Below, piece by piece: positions 27,722 to 39,200 of a stretch of DNA of 64,000 nucleotides. Both the position numbers and the translations under genes were made by a program. Location: assembly GCA_002435785.1 (NCBI GenBank), contig DIUC01000051.1, positions 38,797-102,796 on the forward strand. The letters are read 5' to 3'. Numbering within the stretch: the first letter of the stretch is position 1; every line of letters begins with the position of its first letter. The notes under the pieces were generated by a model. The model did not search any database. It was not told the DNA's origin and was given only the letters and a program-made list of their open reading frames with translations. Source of the stretch: Saprospiraceae bacterium UBA6168. GTDB lineage: Bacteria > Bacteroidota > Bacteroidia > Chitinophagales > Saprospiraceae.

Positions 27722-29194
27722 TCAACCAACGATGCTGCCAATCACCTCGCCGCTCACGTCCGTCAAACGGAAGGGGCGACCTTGGAACTGGTAGGTCATT
27801 TGCTCGTGGTCAAACCCAAGTTGGTTCAAAATGGTGGCATGAACGTCGTGCGGGGTCACTTTTCCGCTCACGGTCGAGTAGCCTATCTCGTCCGTCTCAC
27901 CGTGGGTGACGCCGCCTTTGATGCCGCCGCCCGCCATCCAGACACTAAAGCATTCCGTATGGTGGTCACGCCCTTTGAAGGGCATTTTGGAGCCGTTGCG
28001 GTTCTCTTGCATGGGCGTCCGTCCGAACTCGCCGCCCCAAACCACCAGCGTCTCTTCCAACATGCCACGCTGTTTTAGGTCGAGGAGGAGGGCCGTCATG
28101 GGCTTGTCCACCGATTCGCATTTCCGCCGCATACCGATGTCAATGGCCAGTGCCTCGTCGGTGCCGTGTGCATCCCACCCCCAGTCGAAGAGCTGCACGA
28201 ACCGCACCCCCTTCTCCACCAGCCTCCGGGCCAGCAGCACGTTGTTGGCGAAGCTGGTCTTGCCCGGCTCCGTGCCGTACAGTTCATGGATATAAGCGGG
28301 TTCGTCGTTGATGTTCATCACCTCCGGGGCGCTGATTTGCATCCGGTAGGCCATCTCATATTGGGAGATGCGGGAGAGCGTCTCCGGGTCGCCCGATTCG
28401 GCATGGTTCAGTTGGTTGATTTCGTTGATGGCATCAATGCTGGCACGGCGCAGCTCGGTGTCCATGCCGTCGGGGTTTTTGATAAACAGCACGGGGTCGC
28501 CTTCCGAGCGGCATTGTACGCCCTGATAAACGGAGGGCAAAAAGCCGCTGCCCCAAACGCTCTTGCCTGCGTCGGGGTTTTTGCCGCCGGAGGTGAGCAC
28601 GACGAAGCCGGGCAGGTTTTCGTTGACGGAGCCGAGGCCATAAGTCACCCATGAGCCGATGCTGGGCCGGCCCAAGCGGGGCGAACCGGTATGCATGAAA
28701 AGCTGGGCTGGTGCATGGTTGAACTGGTCGGTGGTGAGCGACTTGATGATGGCCACATCGTCCACCACTTTTTGGAAATGAGGCAAATAGTTGCTGACCC
28801 ATTGCCCCGATTGGCCATACTGCCCGAAAGTGGCCTGTGGGCCAAGCATCTTGGGCACGCCCTGTATGAAGGCGAATTTTTTGCCCTCAAGCAGGGATGG
28901 CGGGCAGTCCTGTCCGTCCAATTTGGCCAATTCGGGCTTGTAGTCGAAGAGCTCCAACTGGCTGGGCGCACCGGCCATGTGCAGGTAGATGACGGATTTT
29001 GCCTTTGGCAAAAAATGGGGGGTCTTGAATCCCATTGGGTTGGCAAGGTCGAATGGCCGTCGCACCGAAGTTTGGCAGCCGCCAAAGAGGTTGCCCAAGG
29101 CCATAGCCCCAATGCCAAACATGGACTGGCGCAAGAACAGCCGCCGGGTGGCCAGTTCAACTTCCTCTTTTGCTGATAATGAAGTCCGTTTCAT
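27722..29194 (-). CDS. DUF1501 family secreted protein (sulfatase-like fold)
   Basis: 490 residues from the ATG at 29194. The N-terminus has a Tat-type signal (RRLFLRQSMFGIGAMALGNL). Family features are KSVIYLHMAGAPSQLELFDYKP, shown here as VIYLHMAGAPSQ, then INDEPAYIHELYG, RLVEKGVRFVQLFDWGWDAH, shown as VRFVQLFDWGWDAH, VVWGGEFGRTP and GRDHHTECFSVWMAGGGIKG. DUF1501 proteins belong to the alkaline phosphatase/sulfatase superfamily and commonly pair with DUF1549/DUF1553 cytochrome-type proteins. No such partner is present here; the only same-strand neighbour downstream is the isomerase-like gene. The substrate is unknown. Confidence 0.88.
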   Translation of the reverse strand: MKRTSLSAKEEVELATRRLFLRQSMFGIGAMALGNLFGGCQTSVRRPFDLANPMGFKTPHFLPKAKSVIYLHMAGAPSQLELFDYKPELAKLDGQDCPPSLLEGKKFAFIQGVPKMLGPQATFGQYGQSGQWVSNYLPHFQKVVDDVAIIKSLTTDQFNHAPAQLFMHTGSPRLGRPSIGSWVTYGLGSVNENLPGFVVLTSGGKNPDAGKSVWGSGFLPSVYQGVQCRSEGDPVLFIKNPDGMDTELRRASIDAINEINQLNHAESGDPETLSRISQYEMAYRMQISAPEVMNINDEPAYIHELYGTEPGKTSFANNVLLARRLVEKGVRFVQLFDWGWDAHGTDEALAIDIGMRRKCESVDKPMTALLLDLKQRGMLEETLVVWGGEFGRTPMQENRNGSKMPFKGRDHHTECFSVWMAGGGIKGGVTHGETDEIGYSTVSGKVTPHDVHATILNQLGFDHEQMTYQFQGRPFRLTDVSGEVIGSIVG

Positions 29195-29296
29195 CGAAAA
29201 ATTTCCCCAAAGTAAACCAGAAGGACAGATAATTTTAACCAAAAATTTACTTATCGGAGAATTTTGCTATTTTAGCCACAAATAACCTCACCCATC

Positions 29297-30121
29297 ATGG
29301 TCAAGTACCTTTTTCAACTCTTGGAGGATATTGAGCAATCCATCGAATTGGCAGAACAACTGCCGACATCTGATTGGTTTCCTGATTTCGAAGACGATGA
29401 CGAGGAGCGCTTCTCCGCTACGAGCGCCATAAAAATTGGCGACATCTACGACATCCCCGCTGAGGCATTTCCACCCGAAAGAATGCTGACCGACGTGCAG
29501 GTCATCCAGTTGCTCGATGGCATCCAGCGACTTTGGTCGAGTTGGAGGCTTTGGTGGGACCTCCCCCGCCAACTTTCCGACCGGCAGCAATACAGTGCCA
29601 TGTGCCATGCCATGCAGCACGAACGGGTCACTTGGAGCATTGACAAGGGAGGTGACGTATCCATCTGCCAATTTGAAGCAGACAGTTACTGCCCTTTCGG
29701 AAAAGAAGGCGGATACTGCTATTGTAAGGAGTTGGACGACTCGGTAAAACATGACATTGCCCTTTGGGAGGAACACGTCCGTTCACAGGGCCTCGACCCC
29801 TACCGGGAACTTTCGGAGGAGGAGGGTGCAGCTTTTGAGGAAGAAATGCGGGTCAGAAACCTACGCAAACAATATGGGGATGATTGGGACCGGTTTACGG
29901 CGCAAGATTTTTTTGTCCCAAATGGGGAACCCATAACGTCCGATATGCTTAGCAGCCTGATTGTTGAAGATGATGATTGGATGGATGTTATTTTTGTAGA
30001 AGACGTAGGCAAAGCCTTCCCTGCGGATGACGCAGAAAAACCTTCATCCAAAGGCTACGATATGGATACGCCCAGCGAAGATTGCGGGGAGGAAAATGAC
30101 TTTGACCTACCAATGTTTTAA
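29297..30121 (+). CDS. Acidic protein of unknown function
   Basis: 274 residues, strongly acidic, without signal peptide or membrane helix, so cytoplasmic. The N-terminal half is aromatic (LWSSWRLWWDLP, about 80-95; a helical H/C-containing segment AMCHAMQHERVTW, about 103-115). A small cysteine cluster CPFGKEGGYCYC lies at about 135-146. The C-terminal 60 residues are D/E-rich. I do not recognise a family. It is divergent from the DUF1501 gene (102 bp shared spacer) and ends just before a strong terminator, so it is probably transcribed alone. Confidence 0.75.
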   Translation: MVKYLFQLLEDIEQSIELAEQLPTSDWFPDFEDDDEERFSATSAIKIGDIYDIPAEAFPPERMLTDVQVIQLLDGIQRLWSSWRLWWDLPRQLSDRQQYSAMCHAMQHERVTWSIDKGGDVSICQFEADSYCPFGKEGGYCYCKELDDSVKHDIALWEEHVRSQGLDPYRELSEEEGAAFEEEMRVRNLRKQYGDDWDRFTAQDFFVPNGEPITSDMLSSLIVEDDDWMDVIFVEDVGKAFPADDAEKPSSKGYDMDTPSEDCGEENDFDLPMF

Positions 30122-30148
30122 ATACACACCTCTCCATTACAACTATAA

Positions 30149-30178
30149 AGCCCCGATGGATTCGCATCCACCGGGGCT
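30149..30178. terminator. Bidirectional terminator between convergent genes
   Basis: Twelve-base stem AGCCCCGATGGA with TCCACCGGGGCT (one mismatch) around a six-base loop. It separates the acidic protein gene from the end of the 10.5-kb gene. Confidence 0.85.
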
Positions 30179-30215
30179 CATGTTTGTATTCAAAGTAAGT
30201 CAAAACGTTTTATAA

Positions 30216-33200
30216 TCAATACTGGCAGGTTCCGCAAACCGACCCCTGTGCAGCGTACAGCGGCCATAGCCACAAGGAAATAGTCCTTGTCTTTTGGTCG
30301 GCAGTGCCAGGGTTGGAGCAGATGATAATCTTGCCGTCGCCGTCGGTGTCCTCACAGGGGCAGACACTGACGGAGGAGTTTGGCAGGCAAGGGTTTACAT
30401 CGCTTGGGTCGTACAATTGGTGGCTCGCCGGGTAGTTTGCAAAATAGCCGTCGCCATCTTGGTCAACTGGAAGGCAGCCCCCCATTGTTGGGTTTGGGTC
30501 GCAGGCATTGAGCGGGTTGCTGTCCGCATCGGCATGGTAGATGCCATCCATGCCAGTTTCCACGCCGTCCGCCACGCCATCGGCATCGCTGTCGCTCATC
30601 GGGTCGAAGTCGTTCACATCGTTCACATCAGCCACGCCGTCATTGTCGTCGTCAAGGTCAAAGGCATTGACGATGCCGTCGCCATCAAAGTCGCAAAGCG
30701 GGGTTGTGGCATTTGGACTGCACTTGTTGCGTGGGTCGCTCTCGTTGCCATCCACGATGCCATTTTTGTTAAGGTCTTCCTGGCCGTCCTTTATGCCGTC
30801 GCCGTCGGTGTCCTGCTCCAGTGGATTGGTGTCCACGCCAGGGTTGTACCGGCCATCGCCCCCACACTCAATGTTGTCAGGGATGCCATCCGCATCGGAG
30901 TCGCTGTTCGGGTTGTAAGGGTTCATGTCGTTCACGTCGTAAACGCCGTCGTCGTCGTCGTCGAGGTCAAGGTCATTGATGATGCCGTCGCCGTCAAAAT
31001 CGCAAGCAGGAGCGGTTGGGTCGTTGCCGCATCTTGGGGCCGCCAAGGGTTGGCTGGTCTCCGGCAATTTATCGCCGATAACATAGTTGGCGAAGTTGTT
31101 CGTGTTTTCAACGAAGTTCAAGGTAGCGTATAGCAACATGGTACTCCTGTCATTGGCGGGGCCTTGCAGGATGCTATTCCCATCCAAGTTGAAGTCGGTC
31201 ATCAAATAACCCGAACTGATGTAGTTAGCCAAGACATCAGTGTTGTTAGGATGGGAAATGATGTGGAAAAATAAGGTCAACACATCATTGCCCGGCCCCT
31301 GATAGACCGTCTGGCGGTTGTTGTTGAAATCACCACCCCAGAGCGCCATATCGCCAGCGCCGAGGTCAACCCTTGAGCCTGACCCCTTGGTGAGCAAGGT
31401 TGGGTCGGTGAAATCGAACATGGTCGGCGTCCTTGAAAGCTCAAATTTTTGCTCCGTGATTACGCCGAGGTGATTGCGGTGACGAAGGGCCACATAATAT
31501 TCCCCAGTTCGAACTAATGGATAGACAATGATGCTATCGCCATTTGGCATGATTACATCCCCATCCCGTTGCAAGAGCGCAGAACGGGTGGCAACGATAC
31601 TGTCTGGCTTTGAACCATGACGCAGTTCTATCAGCACCCAGTCAACAACGGCATTAGGGCCTGTTACCGCCAATAAAGCGGGGTCACAGGCTTCCGAACC
31701 ACCATCATTCGCCAGGTGGAACAAGTTAATGGACTTGTATGGCTCATTGGTTGGAATCACGCCTTTTGCCCGCAGACCGTCTTTCATCAAATCCGTATTG
31801 CCAGCTCCGACCGTAGGACCTTGCAGTTTTGCTCTAACTTGTATCGCCACTCCCACGCAGGTGCTGCTCACGAATGGGTCGCAAGCATCCCTTGGATTGC
31901 TCTCGCCAGCGTTGACGATACCGTCAAGGTTGGTATCCTCTATATTGTCCCACAGCAAGTCGCCGTCTGTATCAACGAGCAGGGCGCTTGTTTCCATAGG
32001 GTCAAAAAATCCATTTTGGTTGGCATCCTCTACCCCATCGGGTATTCCATCGCCATCCGTATCCACTTGTAGTGGGTTCATTTCATCTACTTCCACAATG
32101 CCGTTGCGGTTGCGGTCTTCGTGGTTATCACGAACCCCATCATCGTCGCTGTCGAGGTCACGGAAGTTCAGGACGCCGTCGCCATCGTCGTCCACATCTG
32201 GCTCGCCGTTCGCTTCGCCAAAAGTACCGTCTGGGATGACGGTTATGAATGGGCTGGTATCGCTGTCGTTGTCGTCCGTCGGCTCGCCGTCGTTGTTGGG
32301 GCCATCGGGGTCGGTGCGAATAAACCCAACAGCGGCAAGCCCATCATGGAAGCCGTCGAGGTTGTTGTCCACCACGAGGTCCAGTACACCATCGCCATTT
32401 TGGTCATAAGCGTGCATGCGCAGTTCCGCCATGTCTCGGATACCATCCCCGTCCGCATCGAGGTCACGGAAGTTGGGGATGTTGTCGAAGTCGTCATCGC
32501 CGATGATGAAAACGGAGCCATTGCCATCCAGGTCTTCTGCCCGGCCATCGAGCGTGTTGCCATCAGGCTCGGTGCGGACCCTTGGGCGGGTCACGTAGTT
32601 GTCGTGGAAGCCATCCTTGACGGCATCTTCAAACTCGGTGAGGAGGTCAATCCTGCCGTCGCCGTTTTCGTCCACGCCACCTACCTCAATCAAGTCGGGG
32701 ATGCCATCGTTGTCGCTGTCGAGGTCGAGGTAGTCGGGTATGCCGTCGCTGTCCGAGTCGGGGTTATGGCTCGGGTCGCCGCTTGAATACTGCGTACCAT
32801 TAAAGGTGATGAGGGGGTTGGAAGGGTTTTCCGCACCCGGCACAGCATCTTCATCTGGGTCATAAACACTGGCAAAGCCGTCAGAGTCGCCATCCAGCAT
32901 TGAAGTTGGGTCGCCAGGTATCGGATAGTCAATAATGCCATTGCCCTCATTATCTGCCCCTCCAACCTCGATGAGGTCTGGAATACCGTCGTTGTCGCTG
33001 TCACGGTCGGCATAATTGGGCTGGCCATCGCCATCCCTGTCGAGGGGGGCATAGACAAAGATAATACTGGCCGAAGCACTGGCATTGTAATCGTTTGCAT
33101 CATAACCGTAGGCATAGCCGTCGCCGTCATGGTCCCAACCCATTTGTAGGGCGTTGTCCACCATGCCATCTCCGTCCCTGTCAATAAAACCAGCTTCGAT

Positions 33201-36200
33201 GATGTCAGGAATGCCGTCGTTGTCGCAGTCAAGGTCACGATAATTCGGAACGCCGTCCCCATCAAAATCGCCATAGCCTTCGATGAGGTCAGGTATGCCG
33301 TCATTGTCGCTGTCGAGGTCAAACTCATCCACTACACCGTCGTTGTCGGTATCGTTTCCGCTCGTGACGTAGATGGTCTGGTTTTTCGTCAGGGTATTGC
33401 CGCAATGGTCCACCAAAGTCCAAAGGCGTAGCACATAGCCCCCGCACCCAATTTGGAAGCTGAGGTTGTCCTGATAGGTAGCCTTTAATCCTGTGGCACA
33501 GTTGTCGGCTTCGTTTACCACATCACCAGTGAGCTGGAGGTCATTCTTGTTGTCGGAGCAAGTAATTGTGATGTCGGCTGGCACATTGAAGGTCGGCGGG
33601 GTTTGGTCCCGCAAGATGAATGTCTGCCTCAGTTCCGTGAAATTGCCGCATTCGTCCCTCACATAAAAAGTACGAACCAAAGTGGTATCGGATAGGCAAT
33701 CAAAATCCCAATCGCTGTCGGAGATGACCAATGGCGTAGAGTTGTCGCAGTTATCCACAGCGGCTATTTCAACCCCAATGATTGGCTTGGTCGGCACGGC
33801 ACTACATTCCACGATTTGGTTGAAAGGAATGCTACCTTCCACGACGATGTAACTTACCACGGTAGGGGCATGAGGGCCATCAAGGTAGTCCCACTCGTCA
33901 ATCTGCACTTCAAAGGAAGTCAGCGTCTGGTTTTTGACCCGGATAGTGGCTGGTGCGCCATCGGTCATGGCAAGCCCGCCGAGCACCACCACGGGATTAT
34001 TGTAGCGGTGCGCAAAGTTCACCGTTTGGAAATTGTGGTCAATGGTCAAGCTGCCCGCTTCGCCGAAGACTTCGCCAGCTTGGTTCCTGATGTTACCCGT
34101 GCCGCCGAAGGCCATGTAGCCGACGGTCTCAAAGCCGTGGTTCATCTCTGGGTCAAAAGAAGTTTCTTCTTGGCAGAAAATGGTAGCACCGGTGCTGTTA
34201 AGCGAGTTGTAGCGCACCGTTGCCGGGTTGTTTTCGTTGAAAGTCTGGATTTGCCCCACAAAGTTTGGAGATGAATACGATTGGGCGAAAGCCGCCAAAG
34301 TCGGCGCATTGGAGGCCAGCTTGGAGTTGACCTCAAACGGCAATCCTGTTGTGGATACCCCTTTTTCAATGGCAATCCATGCCACGCTTTCTTTGCCATG
34401 TATGCCATTTGCGCCCTCTTCCTCTTGTAGGCGGAGTTGGAACTGGGAGGTAGAAACATTGCGCAGCCTTGTTATCACCGCCGCACCATCGTTTTTGGTC
34501 ACCACCTGCGTCAAAACGACTGGCGGGGAACTGAACTGGATGGGAAACTTGATGGTCTTCCAGCGTTGGGTTACGTTTTCCATTACGCCGGCAATCATCC
34601 GTTTGCCATTGGGCAAGGTGTAAATGCGGTAGATGTCTGGTGCGGTTTCGTCTTTTATCGAGATTTGCTGCTGGTCAATCACGCTGTTGCCACAGTAGTC
34701 GCTCGCCGTCCAGACCCTTGTCAAGAGGTAGCTGAAGATGGAACAGGAATCGGCACCTTGTGTGGCAGTCTGGTCAAAAGACAACCAAACGCTGCCACAG
34801 TTTTCATAAGCATCCACCACTGGCGGTAGGGGTATTTCATCATCGCAGGATACCTCCAAGTCGCCCGGTATGTTGTTCAGCAAGGGTGGTTGGGCGTCCG
34901 ACATGTCAATGTGTGCCGTCGCTGTTGCACAGCATCCAGTGGAGCTGTTGCAAACCTTATAGGTAAATTCGTCGCCGCCACAAAAGGTCGTATTCGGGAT
35001 GTAGTAAAATTCACCATCGGTATCCAAGTCGAGGAATCCATTGCTTGGCTGTGAAACGATGGAATAAATGGGCGCATCAAGGTTGGCGTCGTTGGTGCCA
35101 ACATATCCCACAAAAACAAAGCCGGGACATGCGTTGGAGAACATGTCGTTGGCTGGCACGGGAGTTTGGGTCACCGTTTTCGTAATTTCATTGGAATAAA
35201 TCCAGTCTCCACAAGTTCCTCGCCGAGTCCTGCGCCGGAACATGGTCGTCACGGAAATAGCGCCAGGTGCGTAGGTCGCACTATTGGTGCTCGAAATGGT
35301 GGTCCAGCCCGACCATACCGTACCAAGGAGTTGGTTGCGCTCCCACGCATAACTCGTACTGCCACCATAGCCACCAGATGGAGCTACCACGGTGACCATA
35401 GGCGTCGGTACCCCGTTGGCGCAAAGCGCTTCGTCGTAGCCAATAGTTCCCCCAAAAGTGTGGTTTGAAATCACGGTGAAATCCTTCTCCACAAAACCAG
35501 TACAGCCGTTTTTTGTGGCAGTGATGCGCATGGTCTTTATCCCACCCGTAGTGTAATAAACGCTGTGCGGGCCGAGACCAGAAGCCGTGGCTGGTACAGC
35601 GTCTGTTCCAAACTCCCAAGTGACCGTACTGCCAGTGCTGGCTGAACCTTGAACGGTAAAAATTGCACCGACACAAGCAGAGGTGCCACTCCAGCTCAAA
35701 AATGTTGGGTTGGGATTGGCTGGCTCTTGGATAATCCTGTCGCCCCAATACACCTCGCACTCACTACCACTGTACCGCACCCAAACGTCGTAGTTGCCCG
35801 GGCCAAGGCCAGTGAAGGTTAGTGGTGCCGAAATCCAAGTTATCCCATCTAAGGATGCCTGAAGGGAAGTGCCAGTTGGAGAGGAGGCGTTGACCGTGAG
35901 CGTACCATTTGGTGTCGTACAGGAGGTAGGGTTTACACTGCTGACACTCGAAATGGTAAATGGTGGCCGCACGGCATAGTTGGTGGTGCTAATACCGGGG
36001 CATCCGTTTTTCGTAACCGTCAATTGTACAGGTACATTAGTAAAAGCTGGTGAGTTGGGTACGTTGAAGGTAACAGTGTGCGGGCCGATGCCAGTTGCCG
36101 TGGTAGGCGTAGCATACACCCCAAAGCTCCATGAATAGGTGGCACCTGCCCCAGCGTCAGCCGCTTGAAACTGGTAGCTGCCTGTTTCACAAATGAACCC

Positions 36201-39200
36201 ATTGATAAGGGTAGGCCCAAACGCAATGGCGGACATAGGTATCTGCTTCACCTCTTTTACTATTGTATTGGAGTTAATCCATGCAACGCAAGGGGTGCGG
36301 CGGGTCTGGCGACGGTACCAAGTGGTAACAGTCATGGTGGAAGCTGGGTCGTAATCTACACCTGTCGCGCCTGCAATATCCGTCCAGGTGTTGCCCATAT
36401 CGGTGCTTTGTTGCCAGCGGTAGGCAGTGAAGCCATCCTTTCCGCCGCTCGGCAGTGAGGTACTGGTGATGTTGGCAGGATTGTACGGGTCGCAAAAGGA
36501 TTCTGCCCCGCTGATGGCTCCTGCCGAGGTGAAGTTGGATACGACCATTTTTACCACGGCATTGGAATATACAAATCCTGCGCAAGTAGAGCGGCGAGCG
36601 CCCCGGCGGTATTGCGTGGTAGTGGTAATGGTGATTGGGTTTAGCGTGGCCAAAGTGGCACCTGACAGGTCGGACCAAGTGGTGCCGCCATTGGTGCTGA
36701 ATTGCCACTGGTAGAGCAGTGAACCACCTGCACCACCCGAAGGATTGGTCACGCTGGAAATGACATCTGGGTCGAAACTACCGCAATTCTCCTCGTCGCC
36801 CACGATGATGCCGGGGTCGGTCACGTTCAATTCTACGGTTTTAGTGACGATGTTGGTGTAAATCCAACCGCCACCGGGTAGGCTGGCGCATTCGGCCACC
36901 CTTGCGCCCCTACGGTACTCGGTGGTCAGGGTGATGAATGGCGGGTCGTAATCCTTGGTGTTGGTGGATGGGATGTTCACCCATGTAGCCCCATCGTCTT
37001 CACTTTTTTGCCATTGGTACTCCGTTGTGCCATTCACGTTGCCACCTATCCAAATGTTGAAGTGGCTGATACCATAAGGAGTACCGTTGTTGGGGTTGAT
37101 TGGTGAAGTCAGGTTGACAAATGGGGGGTCGGCATAAATGGCGGTGGGCGTGCCACCTTTGACCGTGACTTGCGTCACATTTGGGCCATTGACCGTAAGA
37201 AACATTGGCTCTCCATTCTGGGAAGTGACGGTATAGGTCACACCATTTTTGGTTCCACTTGCAGGAGGGTCCACTTTCCATGTGGTTTGGGCGCCCCCCT
37301 CAGGCTTTGTCCCTACAATGATTTCGGGGTCATAGCCGCCGCATTTTGTTTCATCATCATTGATGGTACCACCTTCGGTGAAATTGGCCGTAAAGGACTT
37401 TACAACAACGTTGGAGAAAACCCAGTCCGCACAGGGTAGGCGCCTTGCTGCCCTGCGGTAAGAGGTGGTCGCAGCAATAGCTGGGGGGTCATAATTGGGG
37501 GCATTGGTGTTGGCTATGTCCGTCCAAGTTGAACCGCCATTCGTGCTGGACTGCCACTTGTATTCTATGGTACCAACACCTGGGCCAGGAGTGGCCGAAC
37601 TGGTAATCATGGCTGGGTCAAAGCTCCCGCTGCAACCTACCTCTGCGCCCACTATTGTGCCGGCATTTGTAAAGTTGCCACTACTGACCACTTGAATTGA
37701 TTGCGCTATGGAACAGCCAGATGCACTTGTCACCGTCACGTTATAAGTCCCAGCGGTCAGGTTGGTTCGAACGCCATTCCTCGATGCCAAGTCAGCAATT
37801 TTTTCGGCTGGCAACGCAGTATTGAAAAAGTAGCGGACATCGTCCATCTTGCCTTTGTAGTAGCTATTGGTAGTTGCGATAACCGTACCTGCGTGGGAGC
37901 CGCCGAGGCCACCATTGTTGCCATGGGCGGAAAGGTTGGTAAAGTTCGATGTAGTCTGTGTACCTGCTACGCCATCCAAGAAGAGTTGAATTTTGCCTGC
38001 GGCAAACACCACGGCCACATGGTGCCACTGGCCATCGTTTGGAATGGTACGGGTACCCGCAGAATAGGATGTGGAACTTGCACGCCGAATGGTGGCCTGC
38101 AAGATATTGTTGCTTAATTGCATGGCAATGCCTATCCCGGAACTGGTATTCGTTCCTCCTTCTTCAAAGAGCACTTTTGTGCCAGAAAGGTCGTCGGGCT
38201 TTATCCACATGGCCACCGTGAGGTTGTTCATGGCGACTTCCATGAAGCCCCCGTCAATGCTGTAACGGATGGCCGTGTTGCCATTGAAATAAAGCGATTT
38301 ATTGCCTTGCACACAATCGCTGGTGTAGATTGGATAACCAATAATACCGTTTTCATGGTAGTTGTTGCCAGATACGTCGTTGGTGTTGTTCTCAAAAGTC
38401 CACCATGCGGTTTCGACCATATCCGACCAGCGGTAGCTATAAGGTGTATCGCCACCTGTTGGAGTCATGGTGATACTGCCATTGGCCACGCCGCAGCCTT
38501 CGTCCACAACCGTAAAGCTGCCGGACATGCCGTTGGAGCAGTCGGGGTCGGCACAGTCAATGAGGCCGTCGAAGTCGTCGTCACGGCCATTGTCGCACAC
38601 CTCTTGCGAGCATATCGGCCTCAAAGCGCTGCTTGGCACTATGCTCCAGTTGGAGTCGCCCGGCTTTTTCCAATACACCTGAAAGTGGTCGCCACCACTA
38701 CCCTCTTTATGCAACAGTTCCACATAGTAGTTTTGTCCAGCGGTCAAACCGATATTGGCAGATGTTTGGGAAGGAAATTTGGTGTATTCAGTTACGTTCG
38801 ACCAGCCCGGTACGTCCGCAATTAGTCGCTTATTCAACCTGTTCTGGTCAGTGCTTAGGAATAGCTGAACGTTGTCATCACCGGTTACATTGAACACATA
38901 ATTGCCAGTAGTGGGCGGCACGATATATCCATAAACGCGTGTGCCATAGTTGTCGCTGTAATTTTGTGGGCTTTGGAACGAGGTGATAAAGCCTGTTTCA
39001 TTATAGTTGTTGGGATAATTGGCATTGGAAATCAGGTTGTCAACCAACACACCACTAATCCCCCCCCATCGGTCGAATACAAGGCCGCCCGTATTGCAGT
39101 TTGCCGCCGCAGGGCAGTTCACTTTTGAAAGTGAAACAGCATCAATGTACATGCCCACGTTCGAGCGAGCATTGGTGAAGGTGAAGTTTGAAATCGGGTC

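Noticed and set aside
32121..32786. Long plus-strand frames opposite the calcium-repeat region of the giant gene (also 30294-31133 and 31729-32409)
   Set aside because: They are produced by the repetitive, GC-biased codons of the minus-strand gene (GAC/GAT repeats read in antisense) and consist of V/A/I-rich nonsense.
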